Origin: Inquilinus sp052113205
Lineage (GTDB): Bacteria; Pseudomonadota; Alphaproteobacteria; DSM-16000; Inquilinaceae
Assembly: GCF_052113205.1 (NCBI RefSeq)
Contig: NZ_JBFRCU010000018.1
Span: 1 to 64,000, forward strand
Reading direction: 5' to 3'
DNA length: 64,000 nucleotides
Part shown: positions 30,672 through 40,200 of the stretch, piece by piece
How the letters are laid out: every line of letters begins with the position of its first letter
How positions within the stretch are numbered: position 1 is the first letter of the stretch
Program-made: the position numbers and the translations under genes
Notes under the pieces: model-generated
What the model was told of the DNA's origin: nothing
Database searches by the model: none
The model's input: the letters and a program-made list of their open reading frames with translations, nothing else

Positions 30672-31541
30672 TCATGGCTTTTTCGTGGTGCCGTCGCTGG
30701 CGGAATCCGCCTTCGGATAGCTCGGATCGGTCAAGCAGGCGCGCAGCCAGAGCGCGTCGTCGTCCAGCCCTCCGCCCTCGGCGTCGATCCGGGGCAGGGA
30801 TCCGACCGCGGCGACGGCATCCGCATTCGGCTGCAGGTCCCAGCCCGCTTCGGCCTCCTGGTCCTGATCCGGGCAGAGCGGCAGGGCGCCTGTGCCGCCG
30901 ATGGAGCAGGCGGCGACGGTCTTCAGCTTGCCGCCGACGACCTCGGCGACGGAATGGGTCTCGGACACCGAGCCGGACGCCCAATCCTCGGCGACGCCGC
31001 AGACCCGGTCCTTGTTCTGATAGAAGCGGGTGGCGAAGCAGCCATAGACATCCGCCGACGCCGACCGGCCGTCGGCCGGCAGGAAGTCGCATGCGGTGCT
31101 GAAGCCGGCGAAGGGCCCGCCGGTGAACCGGGCGGCGAAGCGGCGCTGCGCCTCAGCTGCTGCGATCAGGTCGAACTGCTTGGGGTCGGTCCGGGAGCGC
31201 AGGCCGAGCGCGTCGGAGCGGTCACGCATCGCCTTCAGCAGCCGGGCATGCCAGGCTGCTTCGTCCTCGTCCTCTTCCGGGCCGGCGAGCCGCTGGTCCC
31301 GCGCGGCCAGCCAGCGCCGCTGGCTGGCCACCAGCATGTCGCGGATCTCGGCATCGTCCGCGGCCGCTTTCAGGATCTGAGCATAGGCCTGGCCCATGGC
31401 CGCGTCGGCCGCCTTCAGTGTCTTGTCGCCGCAGATCGCGTGCTCGATCCTGGTCGATGCCTTGCCGCAATCCAGCGCCAGGGCGGGGGAGGAGAGGGCG
31501 AGAAGGGCGGCCGCGGCGAGCAGCAGGGATCTGATGGTCAT
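30672..31541 (-). CDS. periplasmic protein with LprI-like (DUF1311) domain
   Basis: A 289-residue protein with a signal peptide (TIRSLLLAAAALLALSSPALA) and a DUF1311/LprI-type N-terminal domain: LDCGKASTRIEHAICGDKTLK, ending with a SQRRWLAARDQ helix. The rest, with several cysteines and an acidic stretch (GPEEDEDEAAW), has no known domain. LprI of mycobacteria inhibits lysozyme; that activity is not assumed here. Start ATG 31541 gives the clean signal peptide. Confidence 0.78.
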   Translation of the reverse strand: MTIRSLLLAAAALLALSSPALALDCGKASTRIEHAICGDKTLKAADAAMGQAYAQILKAAADDAEIRDMLVASQRRWLAARDQRLAGPEEDEDEAAWHARLLKAMRDRSDALGLRSRTDPKQFDLIAAAEAQRRFAARFTGGPFAGFSTACDFLPADGRSASADVYGCFATRFYQNKDRVCGVAEDWASGSVSETHSVAEVVGGKLKTVAACSIGGTGALPLCPDQDQEAEAGWDLQPNADAVAAVGSLPRIDAEGGGLDDDALWLRACLTDPSYPKADSASDGTTKKP

Positions 31542-31649
31542 CGGACTCTTGGATATGAGACTGAGCAAGATGGCAAGGACATCCGTCCTGCCGCGGTCCG
31601 CAGCATCTCCGCGCGGAAAGCGGGCGGCATCGTGGCGGAGGCGGGACGG

Positions 31650-31979
31650 TCACGCGGCCAGGCGCCGCCCGAGCAGGATCACCGCGGCGCCGCCCAGGCA
31701 CAGCACCGCGCCGATCAGGTCGAAGCGGTCGGGCCGGCTGCCCTCCACCACCCACAGCCAGGTCAGCGAGGCGGCGATGTAGATGCCGCCATAGGCGGCA
31801 TAGGCCCGGCCGGCGAACTCGGCGTCGATCCGGGTCAGCAGCAGGGCGAAGGCGATCAGGCTGCCGGTGCCCGGCAGCGCCCACCACGGGCTGCCGCCCA
31901 GCCGCAGCCAGGCCCAGAAGGCGAAGCAGCCGGCGATCTCGGCGAAGGCGGCCAGGATGAAGGCGAGGATCGAGGTCAC
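31650..31979 (-). CDS. ynfA: YnfA family small membrane protein
   Basis: A 109-residue protein with four hydrophobic helices. It carries the UPF0060 signatures EIAGCFAFWAWLRLGGSPWW, AYAAYGGIYIAASLTWLWVV and DLIGAVLCLGGAAVILLG. YnfA resembles small multidrug-resistance transporters in fold. It starts with GTG at 31979, overlapping the stop of the CinA-like gene (GTGA). Confidence 0.93.
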   Translation of the reverse strand: MTSILAFILAAFAEIAGCFAFWAWLRLGGSPWWALPGTGSLIAFALLLTRIDAEFAGRAYAAYGGIYIAASLTWLWVVEGSRPDRFDLIGAVLCLGGAAVILLGRRLAA

Positions 31980-32482
31980 GGCCGGCCGATGCCGTCCTGA
32001 TCGGCGGTCAGCCCGTCCAGCAGCAGCCGGAGCAGGGCCAGCGCGAAGGCCTCCATGTTCGCGGCGCGGTCGGCGCTGCCGGTTGCCACGGTCGCCGTCG
32101 TATTCCGCGGGCCGCAGATCGCGATGCAGCTATGCCCGGCCAAGTCGCCGTAGCGGTTGCCGGTGGGGCCGGCCGCGCCGGTCTCGGCGATGCCCCAATC
32201 CGCCTGGAAGCGGTCGCGCACGGTGCGCGCCAGCAGCGCCGCATAGGGCTCGGTCGACGGGCGCAGGCCGGCCATCTCGGCCTCGCCGATCGCCAGTAGC
32301 GCCCGCCGGGCCGCCGCGGTGTAGACCACGGCCCCGCCCAGGAAGTAGGCGCTGGCCCCCGGCACCGCCAGCAGGGCCGCGGACACCAGCCCGCCGGCGG
32401 AGGATTCAGCCACGGCGATGGTCTGCCGCCGGGCGGTCAGCAGCTGGGCCGCCTGGGCGGCGGCCGCGGCGATGGTCGTCAT
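31976..32482 (-). CDS. CinA-type nicotinamide-nucleotide amidohydrolase
   Basis: A 168-residue CinA C-terminal domain protein (PncC type), which deamidates nicotinamide mononucleotide. Conserved features are IAVAESSAGGLVSAALLAVPGAS, FLGGAVVYT, and the glycine-rich GIAETGAAGPTGNRYG. It lacks the N-terminal domain of long CinA proteins. It is co-translated with ynfA. Confidence 0.9.
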   Translation of the reverse strand: MTTIAAAAAQAAQLLTARRQTIAVAESSAGGLVSAALLAVPGASAYFLGGAVVYTAAARRALLAIGEAEMAGLRPSTEPYAALLARTVRDRFQADWGIAETGAAGPTGNRYGDLAGHSCIAICGPRNTTATVATGSADRAANMEAFALALLRLLLDGLTADQDGIGRP

Positions 32483-32638
32483 CCGGTTCCTCGATCTTCG
32501 GTCCGACGGCAGGATGCATCGGATCCTGCCGCGCATCCTAGCGGCGGCTGACGCCGGGCATCGATTCCGGGTTTGACAGGCCGGGCGGGTCCGCGCAGCT
32601 TCGCCCGCGGACCATCGCCTCCCGTGAAGGACTTCCCG

Positions 32639-33325
32639 ATGTCGACCGTGATCCCACAGCCGCCGCAGACCCTTGTCCCGGTGCTGGGCAGCGACGCCAC
32701 CTTCCCCGTCGGCCGCATCTTCTGCGTCGGCCGCAACTACGCCGCCCATGCTCGCGAGATGGGCCACGACCCGGACCGCGAGCCGCCGTTCTTCTTCGCC
32801 AAATGGGCCGATGCAGTGGTGCCGACCGGCAGCACCATCGCCTATCCGGCGGCGACCAGGGACCTGCATCACGAGATCGAGCTGGTGGTGGCGATCGGCG
32901 CCGGCGGCACCGACATCGCGGCGGAGCGCGCGCTCGGCCATGTCTGGGGCTATGGCGTCGGCCTCGACATGACCCGCCGCGACCTCCAGGCCGAGGCCAA
33001 GAAGCTGGCCCGGCCCTGGACCATGGCCAAGTCCTTCGACCAGTCGGCGCCGCTGTCGGCGCTGCGTCCGGCCGCCGAGATCGGCCACCCGTCCCAGGGC
33101 GCGATCTGGCTGAAGATCAACGGCGAGGACCGGCAGGTCGGCGACCTGGCCGACCAGATCTGGCCGGTGCCGGAGATCATCGCCCACCTGTCCCGCCTGG
33201 TGGCGCTGCGCCCCGGCGACCTGATCATGACCGGCACGCCGGACGGCGTCGGCCCGGTCAAGCCGGGCGACCGACTGGAAGGCCATGTCGACGGCGTCGG
33301 CGAGCTGACGGTGACCTACCGCTGA
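32639..33325 (+). CDS. fumarylacetoacetate hydrolase family protein
   Basis: A 228-residue metal-dependent hydrolase. The N-terminal FPVGRIFCVGRNYAAHAREMGHDPDREPPFFFAK and HHEIELVVAIGAGG (metal-binding Glu pair) are typical, as are YGVGLDMTRRDLQ and DLIMTGTPDGVGPVKPGD. This size and motif set match fumarylpyruvate/acylpyruvate hydrolases; the true substrate is not shown. Single gene, starting at ATG 32639. Confidence 0.92.
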   Translation: MSTVIPQPPQTLVPVLGSDATFPVGRIFCVGRNYAAHAREMGHDPDREPPFFFAKWADAVVPTGSTIAYPAATRDLHHEIELVVAIGAGGTDIAAERALGHVWGYGVGLDMTRRDLQAEAKKLARPWTMAKSFDQSAPLSALRPAAEIGHPSQGAIWLKINGEDRQVGDLADQIWPVPEIIAHLSRLVALRPGDLIMTGTPDGVGPVKPGDRLEGHVDGVGELTVTYR

Positions 33326-33361
33326 CGGCCGGCAGCGCCTCTCCGATGATGCTCCCCTCAC

Positions 33362-33446
33362 CGTCATTGCGAGCGCAGCGAAGCGATCCAGGGCAGCTCG
33401 CGCGGCCCCTGGATTGCTTCGTCGGCTTNGCCTCCTCGCAATGACG
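33362..33446. repeat. palindromic intergenic repeat, family R2
   Basis: Copy from CGTCATTGCGAGCGCAGCGA to TCGCAATGACG, with an ambiguous base at 33429. Its right end (CAATGACGATGG) overlaps the start region of the downstream flavin-binding gene. Confidence 0.85.
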
Positions 33447-34025
33447 ATGGAGGGACAGGACGACCTGGACGCGGTGCTGGCCGATGCCTGGGCCCGGCTC
33501 GGCCGCGCCACTGGCGAGCGCCGCCGCACCACCGGCCGGGTCGCGCTGGCCAGCGTCAACGCCCGGGGCGGGCCGGCGCTGCGCACGGTGGTGCTGCGCT
33601 CGGCCGACCCGGCGGCGCGCCGGCTCGAGATCCACACCGACCGCCGCTCGGTGAAGGTGGCGGAGATCGAGGCCGATCCCGCCGTGGCGCTGCTGCTGTA
33701 CGAGGCGGCGGACGAGGTGCAACTCCGGGTCGAGGGCCGGGCGCAGCTGCTGCCGCCGGGGCCGGCGCTCGACGCCGCCTGGGCGGCGACGCCGGGGCCG
33801 ATCCGTGCCGCCTACCGCATGCCGGGCCCGCCCGGCACCCTGATCGCCGATCCCGCCCTGCCGCCGCCCTCGACCGACGGCTCCGAGGCGGGCCGCGAGA
33901 ACTTCGCCGTGATCGTGCTGACGGTCGACCGCATCGACTGGGTCCGCCTGGTCCCCGGCGCCGACCGCCGGGCTTTGTTCGACTGGACGGGCAGGGAGCT
34001 GCAGGCGAGCTGGCTCATCCCGTGA
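33447..34025 (+). CDS. pyridoxamine 5'-phosphate oxidase-like flavin-binding protein
   Basis: A 192-residue split-barrel protein. The segment RVALASVNARGGPALRTVVLRSADP matches the FMN-binding N-terminal part of PNPOx proteins, and LEIHTDRRSVKVAEIEADP and VALLLYEAADEVQLRVEGRA the next strands. The C-terminus ends WVRLVPGADRRALFDWTG. It differs from PdxH in length and lacks its substrate motif, so the natural substrate is open. Start at ATG 33447; ATG 33441, inside the R2 repeat, is an alternative. Confidence 0.82.
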   Translation: MEGQDDLDAVLADAWARLGRATGERRRTTGRVALASVNARGGPALRTVVLRSADPAARRLEIHTDRRSVKVAEIEADPAVALLLYEAADEVQLRVEGRAQLLPPGPALDAAWAATPGPIRAAYRMPGPPGTLIADPALPPPSTDGSEAGRENFAVIVLTVDRIDWVRLVPGADRRALFDWTGRELQASWLIP

Positions 34026-34067
34026 CGTGTTCGACAGGCGAACCCGACTTTGTCCTTTCCTGTCATG

Positions 34068-34285
34068 CCCACGGCTGTCCGGTTAAGCTTTCGGGTTGCA
34101 GATCCAGGTGAGGAACTAAACTTTATTGTCATTGCCGGGCTTGACCCGGCAATCCAGGGGCCACTGAGAGCTGCTTTGGAAGCCCCTGGATCCTCGGGTC
34201 AGGCCCGAGGATGACAATTAAATAGAATAGAACCTAAGATAAACACGCTTCAGTTGCGATTTTTCCTCAGCCGGACAGCCGTGGG
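34068..34285. repeat. outer inverted repeat enclosing an R1 palindrome
   Basis: Outer arms CCCACGGCTGTCCGG (34068-34082) and CCGGACAGCCGTGGG (34271-34285) are perfect complements. An R1 copy (34128-34216, GTCATTGCCGGGCTTGACCC to CGAGGATGAC) sits between them with AT-rich spacers. It looks as if one repeat entered another. No gene is seen in 34026-34353. Confidence 0.75.
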
Positions 34286-34353
34286 TCAAGCCCGATAATG
34301 ACGGTCAGAGAGGCGCGGGCGTGCGTTCTCGGGCTGCGAACCCACCGACGCGC

Positions 34354-34602
34354 TCATCCCATGTGGGATCGCCGGCCGGTGTCGCTGTCGCGCTCGATAC
34401 TGAAGCCGCCCACCTTTGGGCCGCCGAGCAGAAGCGCCCGGACATCCGGCTGGAGGGAGAGCAGGGCGCGGTAATCCTCGATCGACAACAGCACCGCGCG
34501 CTCACGGCCGTGGCGCGTAATGGTCTGCGGTCCCTCCGTCCGCGCCCTTTCGACCAACTCGCTGAAGCGCGCCTTCGCCTCCTGGACCTGCCACTCCGCC
34601 AT
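34354..34602 (-). CDS. Phd/YefM-type antitoxin, no toxin partner seen
   Basis: An 82-residue protein. MAEWQVQEAKARFSELVERA is the DNA-binding N-terminus of Phd antitoxins, followed by RTEGPQTITRHGRERAVLLSIEDYRALL. Partner toxins normally lie directly downstream. Here the space downstream on the minus strand holds only repeats and the previous gene, so the antitoxin is an orphan. ATG 34602 has GGAG upstream; TTG 34614 is an alternative. The C-terminus may be shortened or diverged. Confidence 0.85.
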   Translation of the reverse strand: MAEWQVQEAKARFSELVERARTEGPQTITRHGRERAVLLSIEDYRALLSLQPDVRALLLGGPKVGGFSIERDSDTGRRSHMG

Positions 34603-34664
34603 ATCGCGCTCCAAACCGATGTGACTGGACTATTCGCCCCGATCGGCCGCACGGCAAGTCGGAG

Positions 34665-35558
34665 TCACGCAGCGGCGCCGACCTCGCAGGCCCGGGCGAT
34701 GTTCGGCAGCCAGCCCTGGCAGAAGTCCAGATAGGTCCGGATGATCGTCGACGGGTGGCGGTGCGGCGGATAGACCAGGTGCAGCGGCCATTCCGGCAGC
34801 GGGTATTGCGGCAGCAGCGGCACCAGTCGCCCGTCGCGGATCGGCCCGGCCGCCAAGAAGGGCGGCAGCTCGGTCACCACGTCGCCGTCGAGCGCGCGGC
34901 TGCACAGGAAATGGTAGTCGTTGGCGGTCAGCACCGCCCTCGGCACCACCACCTGGCCGCCCAGATCCCAGCGGGCGTCGATCCGCGTCGACCACACCGC
35001 GCAGGGGAAGCGCTGCAGCGCGTCGGGGTCGGCCGGCAGGCCCAGCCGCTGCACCAGCGCCGGGCCGGCGACCAGGACGTTGCGGAACGACAGGACGTGC
35101 CGCGCCACCATGGCCTCATGGACGATCGCGCCGACACGCAGGGCGACGTCGATGCCGTCCTCCACCAGGTCCATGCGCCGCTCGGTCGAGGTGACATGGA
35201 CCTGGATGTCGGGATAGCGGCGCTGGAACGCGGCCAGCAGGTCCCACCACGGCAGGAAGGTCTGCGGCAGGGACAGCCGCAGGCGTCCCTTCAGCCGGGC
35301 CTGGTCGCTGGCCACGGCCTGCTCGGCCTCCAGCAGCGCCTCGATGCCGCCGCCGGCATGCTCGTAGAGGCGGGCCCCGGCATCGGTCAGCCGGGTGCCG
35401 CGGGTCGAGCGTTCCAGCAGCTGTACCTTGAGCTGCCGCTCCAGCTCGCGAATGCGGCGGCTCAGCGTCGGCAGCGGGATGGCCAGGCGGGCCGCCGCCG
35501 CCGACAGGCTGCCCGCCTGGACGACGGCGACGAACATGCGGGCGGCGTTCAGATCCAT
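34665..35558 (-). CDS. LysR-family transcriptional regulator
   Basis: A 297-residue regulator starting MDLNAARMFVAVVQAGSLSA, with the winged helix-turn-helix (ARLAIPLPTLSRRIRELERQ) followed by a substrate-binding-type effector domain (HVTSTERRMDLVEDGIDVAL). Divergent from the DUF1254/DUF1214 gene, with only 111 bases between, so it may regulate it. Confidence 0.93.
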   Translation of the reverse strand: MDLNAARMFVAVVQAGSLSAAAARLAIPLPTLSRRIRELERQLKVQLLERSTRGTRLTDAGARLYEHAGGGIEALLEAEQAVASDQARLKGRLRLSLPQTFLPWWDLLAAFQRRYPDIQVHVTSTERRMDLVEDGIDVALRVGAIVHEAMVARHVLSFRNVLVAGPALVQRLGLPADPDALQRFPCAVWSTRIDARWDLGGQVVVPRAVLTANDYHFLCSRALDGDVVTELPPFLAAGPIRDGRLVPLLPQYPLPEWPLHLVYPPHRHPSTIIRTYLDFCQGWLPNIARACEVGAAA

Positions 35559-35669
35559 GCGGCACCCTATCATATCCGAGAGGCTGATTGTCATCGGCGC
35601 CGGTTCATTTCCAGATCCGGCAGGTCTACCTGTTGCGCTTGGAAGGGTTCCGCCTCCCCGGAAAGCACG

Positions 35670-36701
35670 ATGACCAAGACCTGCAGAAGGATCCTCGCGG
35701 CCATGTCCCTGTTGATGAGTTCCGCCGCATCGGCGCAGTCGGTGCCCGCCTTGCCCGTCACCGTCGAGACCTACAGCCGGGCCCAGACCGATGTGAATTT
35801 TTCGGGAGTGGTGAAGGCCGGCGGCTTCGGGGCGTTCAAGCACGGCCGCGAGCTCGCCCCGCCGGTGCAGCAGGGCATCGTCCGGCCGAACCGCGACACC
35901 CTCTATTCCTTCGCCATCCTCGATCTCGATGCCGGGCCGGCGACGGTCACGCTGCCGGATGCCGGCGAGCGCTTCATGGGCATGCAGGTCGTCAACGAGG
36001 ACCAGTACACCCGTGCCACATACTACGATTCCGGCCGCCACACCCTGACCCGGGAGGCGATCGGCACGCGCTATGCCATCGTCGTGGTCCGCTTCCTGGT
36101 CGACTTCGCGAGCAAGGACGACGTCGCCCAGGTCCATGCGCTGCAGGACAAGGTCACGCTCGGCCAGGATCGTCCTGGCAGTTTCGAGATCCCGGACTGG
36201 GACCTGGCCAGCCTCAGGACGATCCAGGCGGGGCTGCAGCAGCTCGGCACCACCGTGTCCGACACCCGGCGGATGTTCGGCGCCGGCCCGGATGCGGTCG
36301 ATCCGGTCCGGCACCTGATCGGCAGCGCCATGCTGTGGGGCGGCAATCCGGAGAAGGACGCGCTGTACCTGCCGACCACGCCGGCCCGGAACGACGGCCG
36401 GACCGTCCATCGGCTGACGGTCGGGGACGTGCCGGTCGACGGCTTCTGGTCGCTGACCGTCTACAACAGTGCGGGCTATCTCCAGGCGAACCCGGAGAAC
36501 GTCTATTCGGTGAACAGCCTCACGGCGAGGAAGGGCCTGGATGGCGCGGTCACCATCCAGTTCGGCGGCTGCGACGGCACGGTCGCGAACTGCCTGCCGA
36601 TCACGGCGGGCTGGAACTACACTGTGCGCCTGTTCCGCCCGCGGGCGGAGATCCTCGACGGGCGCTGGACCTTCCCGACCGCCCAGCCCGTCGCCGGCTG
36701 A
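35670..36701 (+). CDS. DUF1254/DUF1214 exported protein
   Basis: A 343-residue protein with a signal peptide (RRILAAMSLLMSSAASA). The mature part has the DUF1254 and DUF1214 layout: GIVRPNRDTLYSFAILDLDAGPA in the first half, then LTVGDVPVDGFWSLTVYN, and a C-terminal INAGWNYTVRLFRP-like end (here ITAGWNYTVRLFRPRAEILD). Members are secreted or periplasmic and their function is unknown. Divergent from the LysR gene, which may control it. Confidence 0.88.
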   Translation: MTKTCRRILAAMSLLMSSAASAQSVPALPVTVETYSRAQTDVNFSGVVKAGGFGAFKHGRELAPPVQQGIVRPNRDTLYSFAILDLDAGPATVTLPDAGERFMGMQVVNEDQYTRATYYDSGRHTLTREAIGTRYAIVVVRFLVDFASKDDVAQVHALQDKVTLGQDRPGSFEIPDWDLASLRTIQAGLQQLGTTVSDTRRMFGAGPDAVDPVRHLIGSAMLWGGNPEKDALYLPTTPARNDGRTVHRLTVGDVPVDGFWSLTVYNSAGYLQANPENVYSVNSLTARKGLDGAVTIQFGGCDGTVANCLPITAGWNYTVRLFRPRAEILDGRWTFPTAQPVAG

Positions 36702-36705
36702 GGAT

Positions 36706-37161
36706 TCAAATCCCCTGGCGCTCGAAATGCCGCCGCAGCAGCCGGGCGTTGCGGCGGTTGGCCTTCAGCCCGATGTCCAGGATATCGCCCAGCACCGGCA
36801 CGACGCCGAGGGCGACGTCGAGCACGACATTGCCGGCCATCAGCGCCAGCACCCGGTTCGGCGCGCCCAGGCGCCGGGCCCGCAGGATCAGCCAGGCGGA
36901 GAGCAGCCCGCCGGCGGCGTCACCCAGCCCCGGCACCAGCCCGATCACGGCATCGAGCCCGAAGCGCCAGCCCAGCAGCGGCAGGCGCCAGCGTGCGTCG
37001 AGCAGCGTGGCGAGGCGTTCCAGGCGGTCCAGTTCGGCGGCGCGGTCCAAGGCGAGATCCCGATGTGGTCGACCGGCGGATGAGATGGGTGTGGAGCGGG
37101 CGGTTGTCCATGCGACCGGCTGTATTCGGAAGAATTTTGTGCAAATTGCCGAATTGGCCAT
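36706..37161 (-). CDS. DUF4112 domain protein
   Basis: A 151-residue protein with a DUF4112 core: LATLLDARWRLPLLGWRFGLDAVIGLVPGLGDAAGG, then a hydrophobic segment, and the second repeat unit DVALGVVPVLGDILDIGLKANRRN. The two GLVPGLGD-like motifs flank the membrane part. Function unknown. The start is uncertain (ATG 37161 or 37188). It is divergent from the hexahaem cytochrome gene, about 110 bases away. Confidence 0.8.
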   Translation of the reverse strand: MANSAICTKFFRIQPVAWTTARSTPISSAGRPHRDLALDRAAELDRLERLATLLDARWRLPLLGWRFGLDAVIGLVPGLGDAAGGLLSAWLILRARRLGAPNRVLALMAGNVVLDVALGVVPVLGDILDIGLKANRRNARLLRRHFERQGI

Positions 37162-37274
37162 CAATAAATTGAGGTGATACGCTCTCATTCTATTGAAGAA
37201 CCGGGTATTCCGCTCAGAAGGCGGGCTGTTGCTTCGTTTGTATCAAATGATTGGCGAGAGCGCCGGGGGGCGTC

Positions 37275-40200
37275 ATGCAGGAACATCGGGATTCAGCCGA
37301 TCGGGGTCGGCCGGGGGCTCTGCGCCGGGGTTGGGTCGGCCTGCTCGCAGCCGCCGCCATCGCCCTGTTCGCCACTCCCGGGCTCGCCGATCCGGCCCGC
37401 TGCACCGCCGAGCAGGCCCAGCCGCTGCTGCCGACCGATCCGGCGCTGTGCCGGAGCCTGCTCGCCGCCGTGCGCGACCCGTCGGCCCTGCCGCTCGACC
37501 AGTACGAGGCCAAGCTCAACCAGTTCTTCGGCAATTACTGCCACCGCGACACCGCCTCCGGCTGGCGCCGCGACAAGCATGTCCGCGACGCCGGCCCCTT
37601 CACCGCGGCCCTGGTGGACGGCGCCTGGCAGGGCAAGGGCTTCGGCACTCACACCCCGGTGGTGATCTGGTACTCGCCCGACATGGCCGATTGGCTGGTC
37701 GAGCACCGCTCCGGCGAGACCGCCGGGACCAACCCGCCGCCGCCGGTGCCGGACGGCGCGATCATGGTCAAGGAGATGTTTCCGTATCCGGCCGCCGCCT
37801 GCGCCGATGTCGACCCGTTGAAGCTGTACCCGACCTCCGGCGCCGCGGTCATGATCCGCGACGGCAAGGCGTCGCATGATGGCTGGTTCTGGGGCTGGTA
37901 CGGCTTCGGGCCGAATGGCGGCTGGTCGCCCGACTGGCCGGCGAGCCCGAACAACGGCATCGGCAACATGGGCTTCGCCCAGTACTGCATGAACTGCCAC
38001 GCCTCGGCCAAGGACAACCTGACCTTCGCCTCGCCGCGCAACATCGAGGGCGAGCCCGGGCGGCCGCTCGTCTATCTCAGCCAGTCCTGGTCCTCGCCGC
38101 CGTCGCCGCCGGACCATCACCGCGAAGTGACGCTGCCGCCGGACGATGTGACCCGGCTGGGCGAGCCGCTGTACCAGGCCGACAAGGCGGTCGACCAGGC
38201 GCTGCGCGCCTATCTGCTGAAGATGCCGAGCTGGGATTCGGTCCCGATGATGCCGTCGGCGAGCTACGACAACACCTGGGTCGGCGCCGGCGGCCCGCGC
38301 CCGGCGGACCAGTTCGTCTCCTCGACGCAATGCCTGGGCTGCCACGACGCCGGCAGCACCGGGCTGCAATTCGACATGACGGTGCCGAACCCGCATGGCG
38401 ACACCCTGATCAACCTGTCGCCCTACGCCACCTGGCGCAGCTCGCCGATGGGGCTGGCCGGGCGCGACCCGTTCTTCTTCGCCCAGCTGGCCAGCGAGAC
38501 CCAGAGCTTCCATCCGAACGCGACGCAGATCGTCCAGGACACCTGCCTCGGCTGCCACGGCATCCAGGGGCAGCGGCAGTTCCACATCGACACCTTCCCC
38601 GCTGCCGACCAGTGCCTCGACTTCACCCGCGACATGGTGAACGCGGTGCCCTGGCCGGTCGCCGATCCGAACGCGAAATACGGCGCGCTCGCCCGCGACG
38701 GCATCTCCTGCACCGCCTGCCACCGCATGGCGCTGGGCCCCGCCGCCGTCGGCATCGCCGATGCGCCGGAGAACGCCTGCATCACCAAGCGGCAGGATTT
38801 CCTGAACCCGCACAACACCGGCTTCGCCCGCACCTTCACCGGCAGCTTCTTCGTCGGCGCGCCCGACACGCTGATCGGCCCGTTCGAGAAGCCGCAGGTC
38901 AAGCCGATGCAGAACGCGCTCGGCATCAAGCCGGAGCACAGCACGGCGATCACCAGCTCCGAGGTCTGCGGCACCTGCCACACCGTGCACCTGCCGGTGC
39001 TGCAGCCGGCGGTCCAGCCGACGAACTCGCCCCTCCAGACCGCGAACCCGCAGGATCCGCCGATCATCACCCGGATCTACGAGCAGACGACCTATCCGGA
39101 ATGGGCGTTCAGCGCCTACCGCACCGGCACCTCGCCCGACGGCCCGCTGCCGCACGGGGCCGGCAGCCTGGCGCAGTCCTGCCAGGACTGCCACATGCCG
39201 TCGAAGTCGGCGGACGGCAAGCCGCTGCGCAGCAAGATCGCCAGCATCCAGGAATACAGCAACTTCCCGGAGGCCGAGAACAACCTCGGGCCGGAGGATA
39301 TCGACCTGCCCGTGCGCGACGGCTTCGCCGCCCACACCCTGGTCGGGCTCAACGTCTTCCTGATCAAGATCGCGCAGCAATTCCCCGACGTGCTCGGCAT
39401 TCCCACCTCCGACCCGATGCTGAGCCGCGGCGTCGACCCGCTGGTGCGGACCGAGCAGGCGATGCTCGATCTGGCCAGCCACCAGACCGCGGCGGTGAGC
39501 GTCAGCGGCGTCTCGGCCGCCGGCGGCACGCTGCAAGCGACCGTGACGGTGCGCAGCGAGACCGGCCACAAGCTGCCCTCCGGCGTCGGCTTCCGCCGCG
39601 CCTTCGTGGAGTTCCAGGTGCTGGACCAGCAGGGCAACACGCTGTGGGCCTCCGGCCGCACCAATGCGGCGGGCGCGCTGGTCGACCAGTCCGGCAACCC
39701 GCTCGACGGCGAGTACTGGTGGACGGATGACTGCACGTCCCGCATCCAGCCGGAGGCGCGGCTGATGCAGCCGCATTTCCAGCGCATCACCGGCCAGAAC
39801 CAGGCCCAGATCTATCAGGAGCTGGTGTCGACCCCGCCGCCCGACGCCACCGCCGCGATGTGCGGCCCGGGCACGCCGCCGCAGGGCATGCTGACCACCA
39901 GCTTCCTGTCGATCTGCAACACGGTGAAGGACAACCGCATCCTGCCGCAGGGCACCCTGCCGCTGGCCGAGCGCACCGAGATCGCCAAGGCCCTGGGCGC
40001 GACCGAGGACCTGGCCAGGGAAGCCGGCCCGACCGGCGTCGGCGACGACCCCGACTACGTCGCCGGCGGCGGCGACAGCCTGGTCTATCAGGTGCCGCTC
40101 GCCGACCTGCCGGCCGGCAGCCGCCCGGCGTCCGTCCTGGCCACGCTGTACTACCAGGCGCAGCCGCCCTTCTACCTGCAGGACCGCTTCTGCACGGCCA

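Noticed and set aside
34305..34652. toxin-like frame beside the Phd antitoxin
   Set aside because: It overlaps the antitoxin in another frame and shows no toxin motif.
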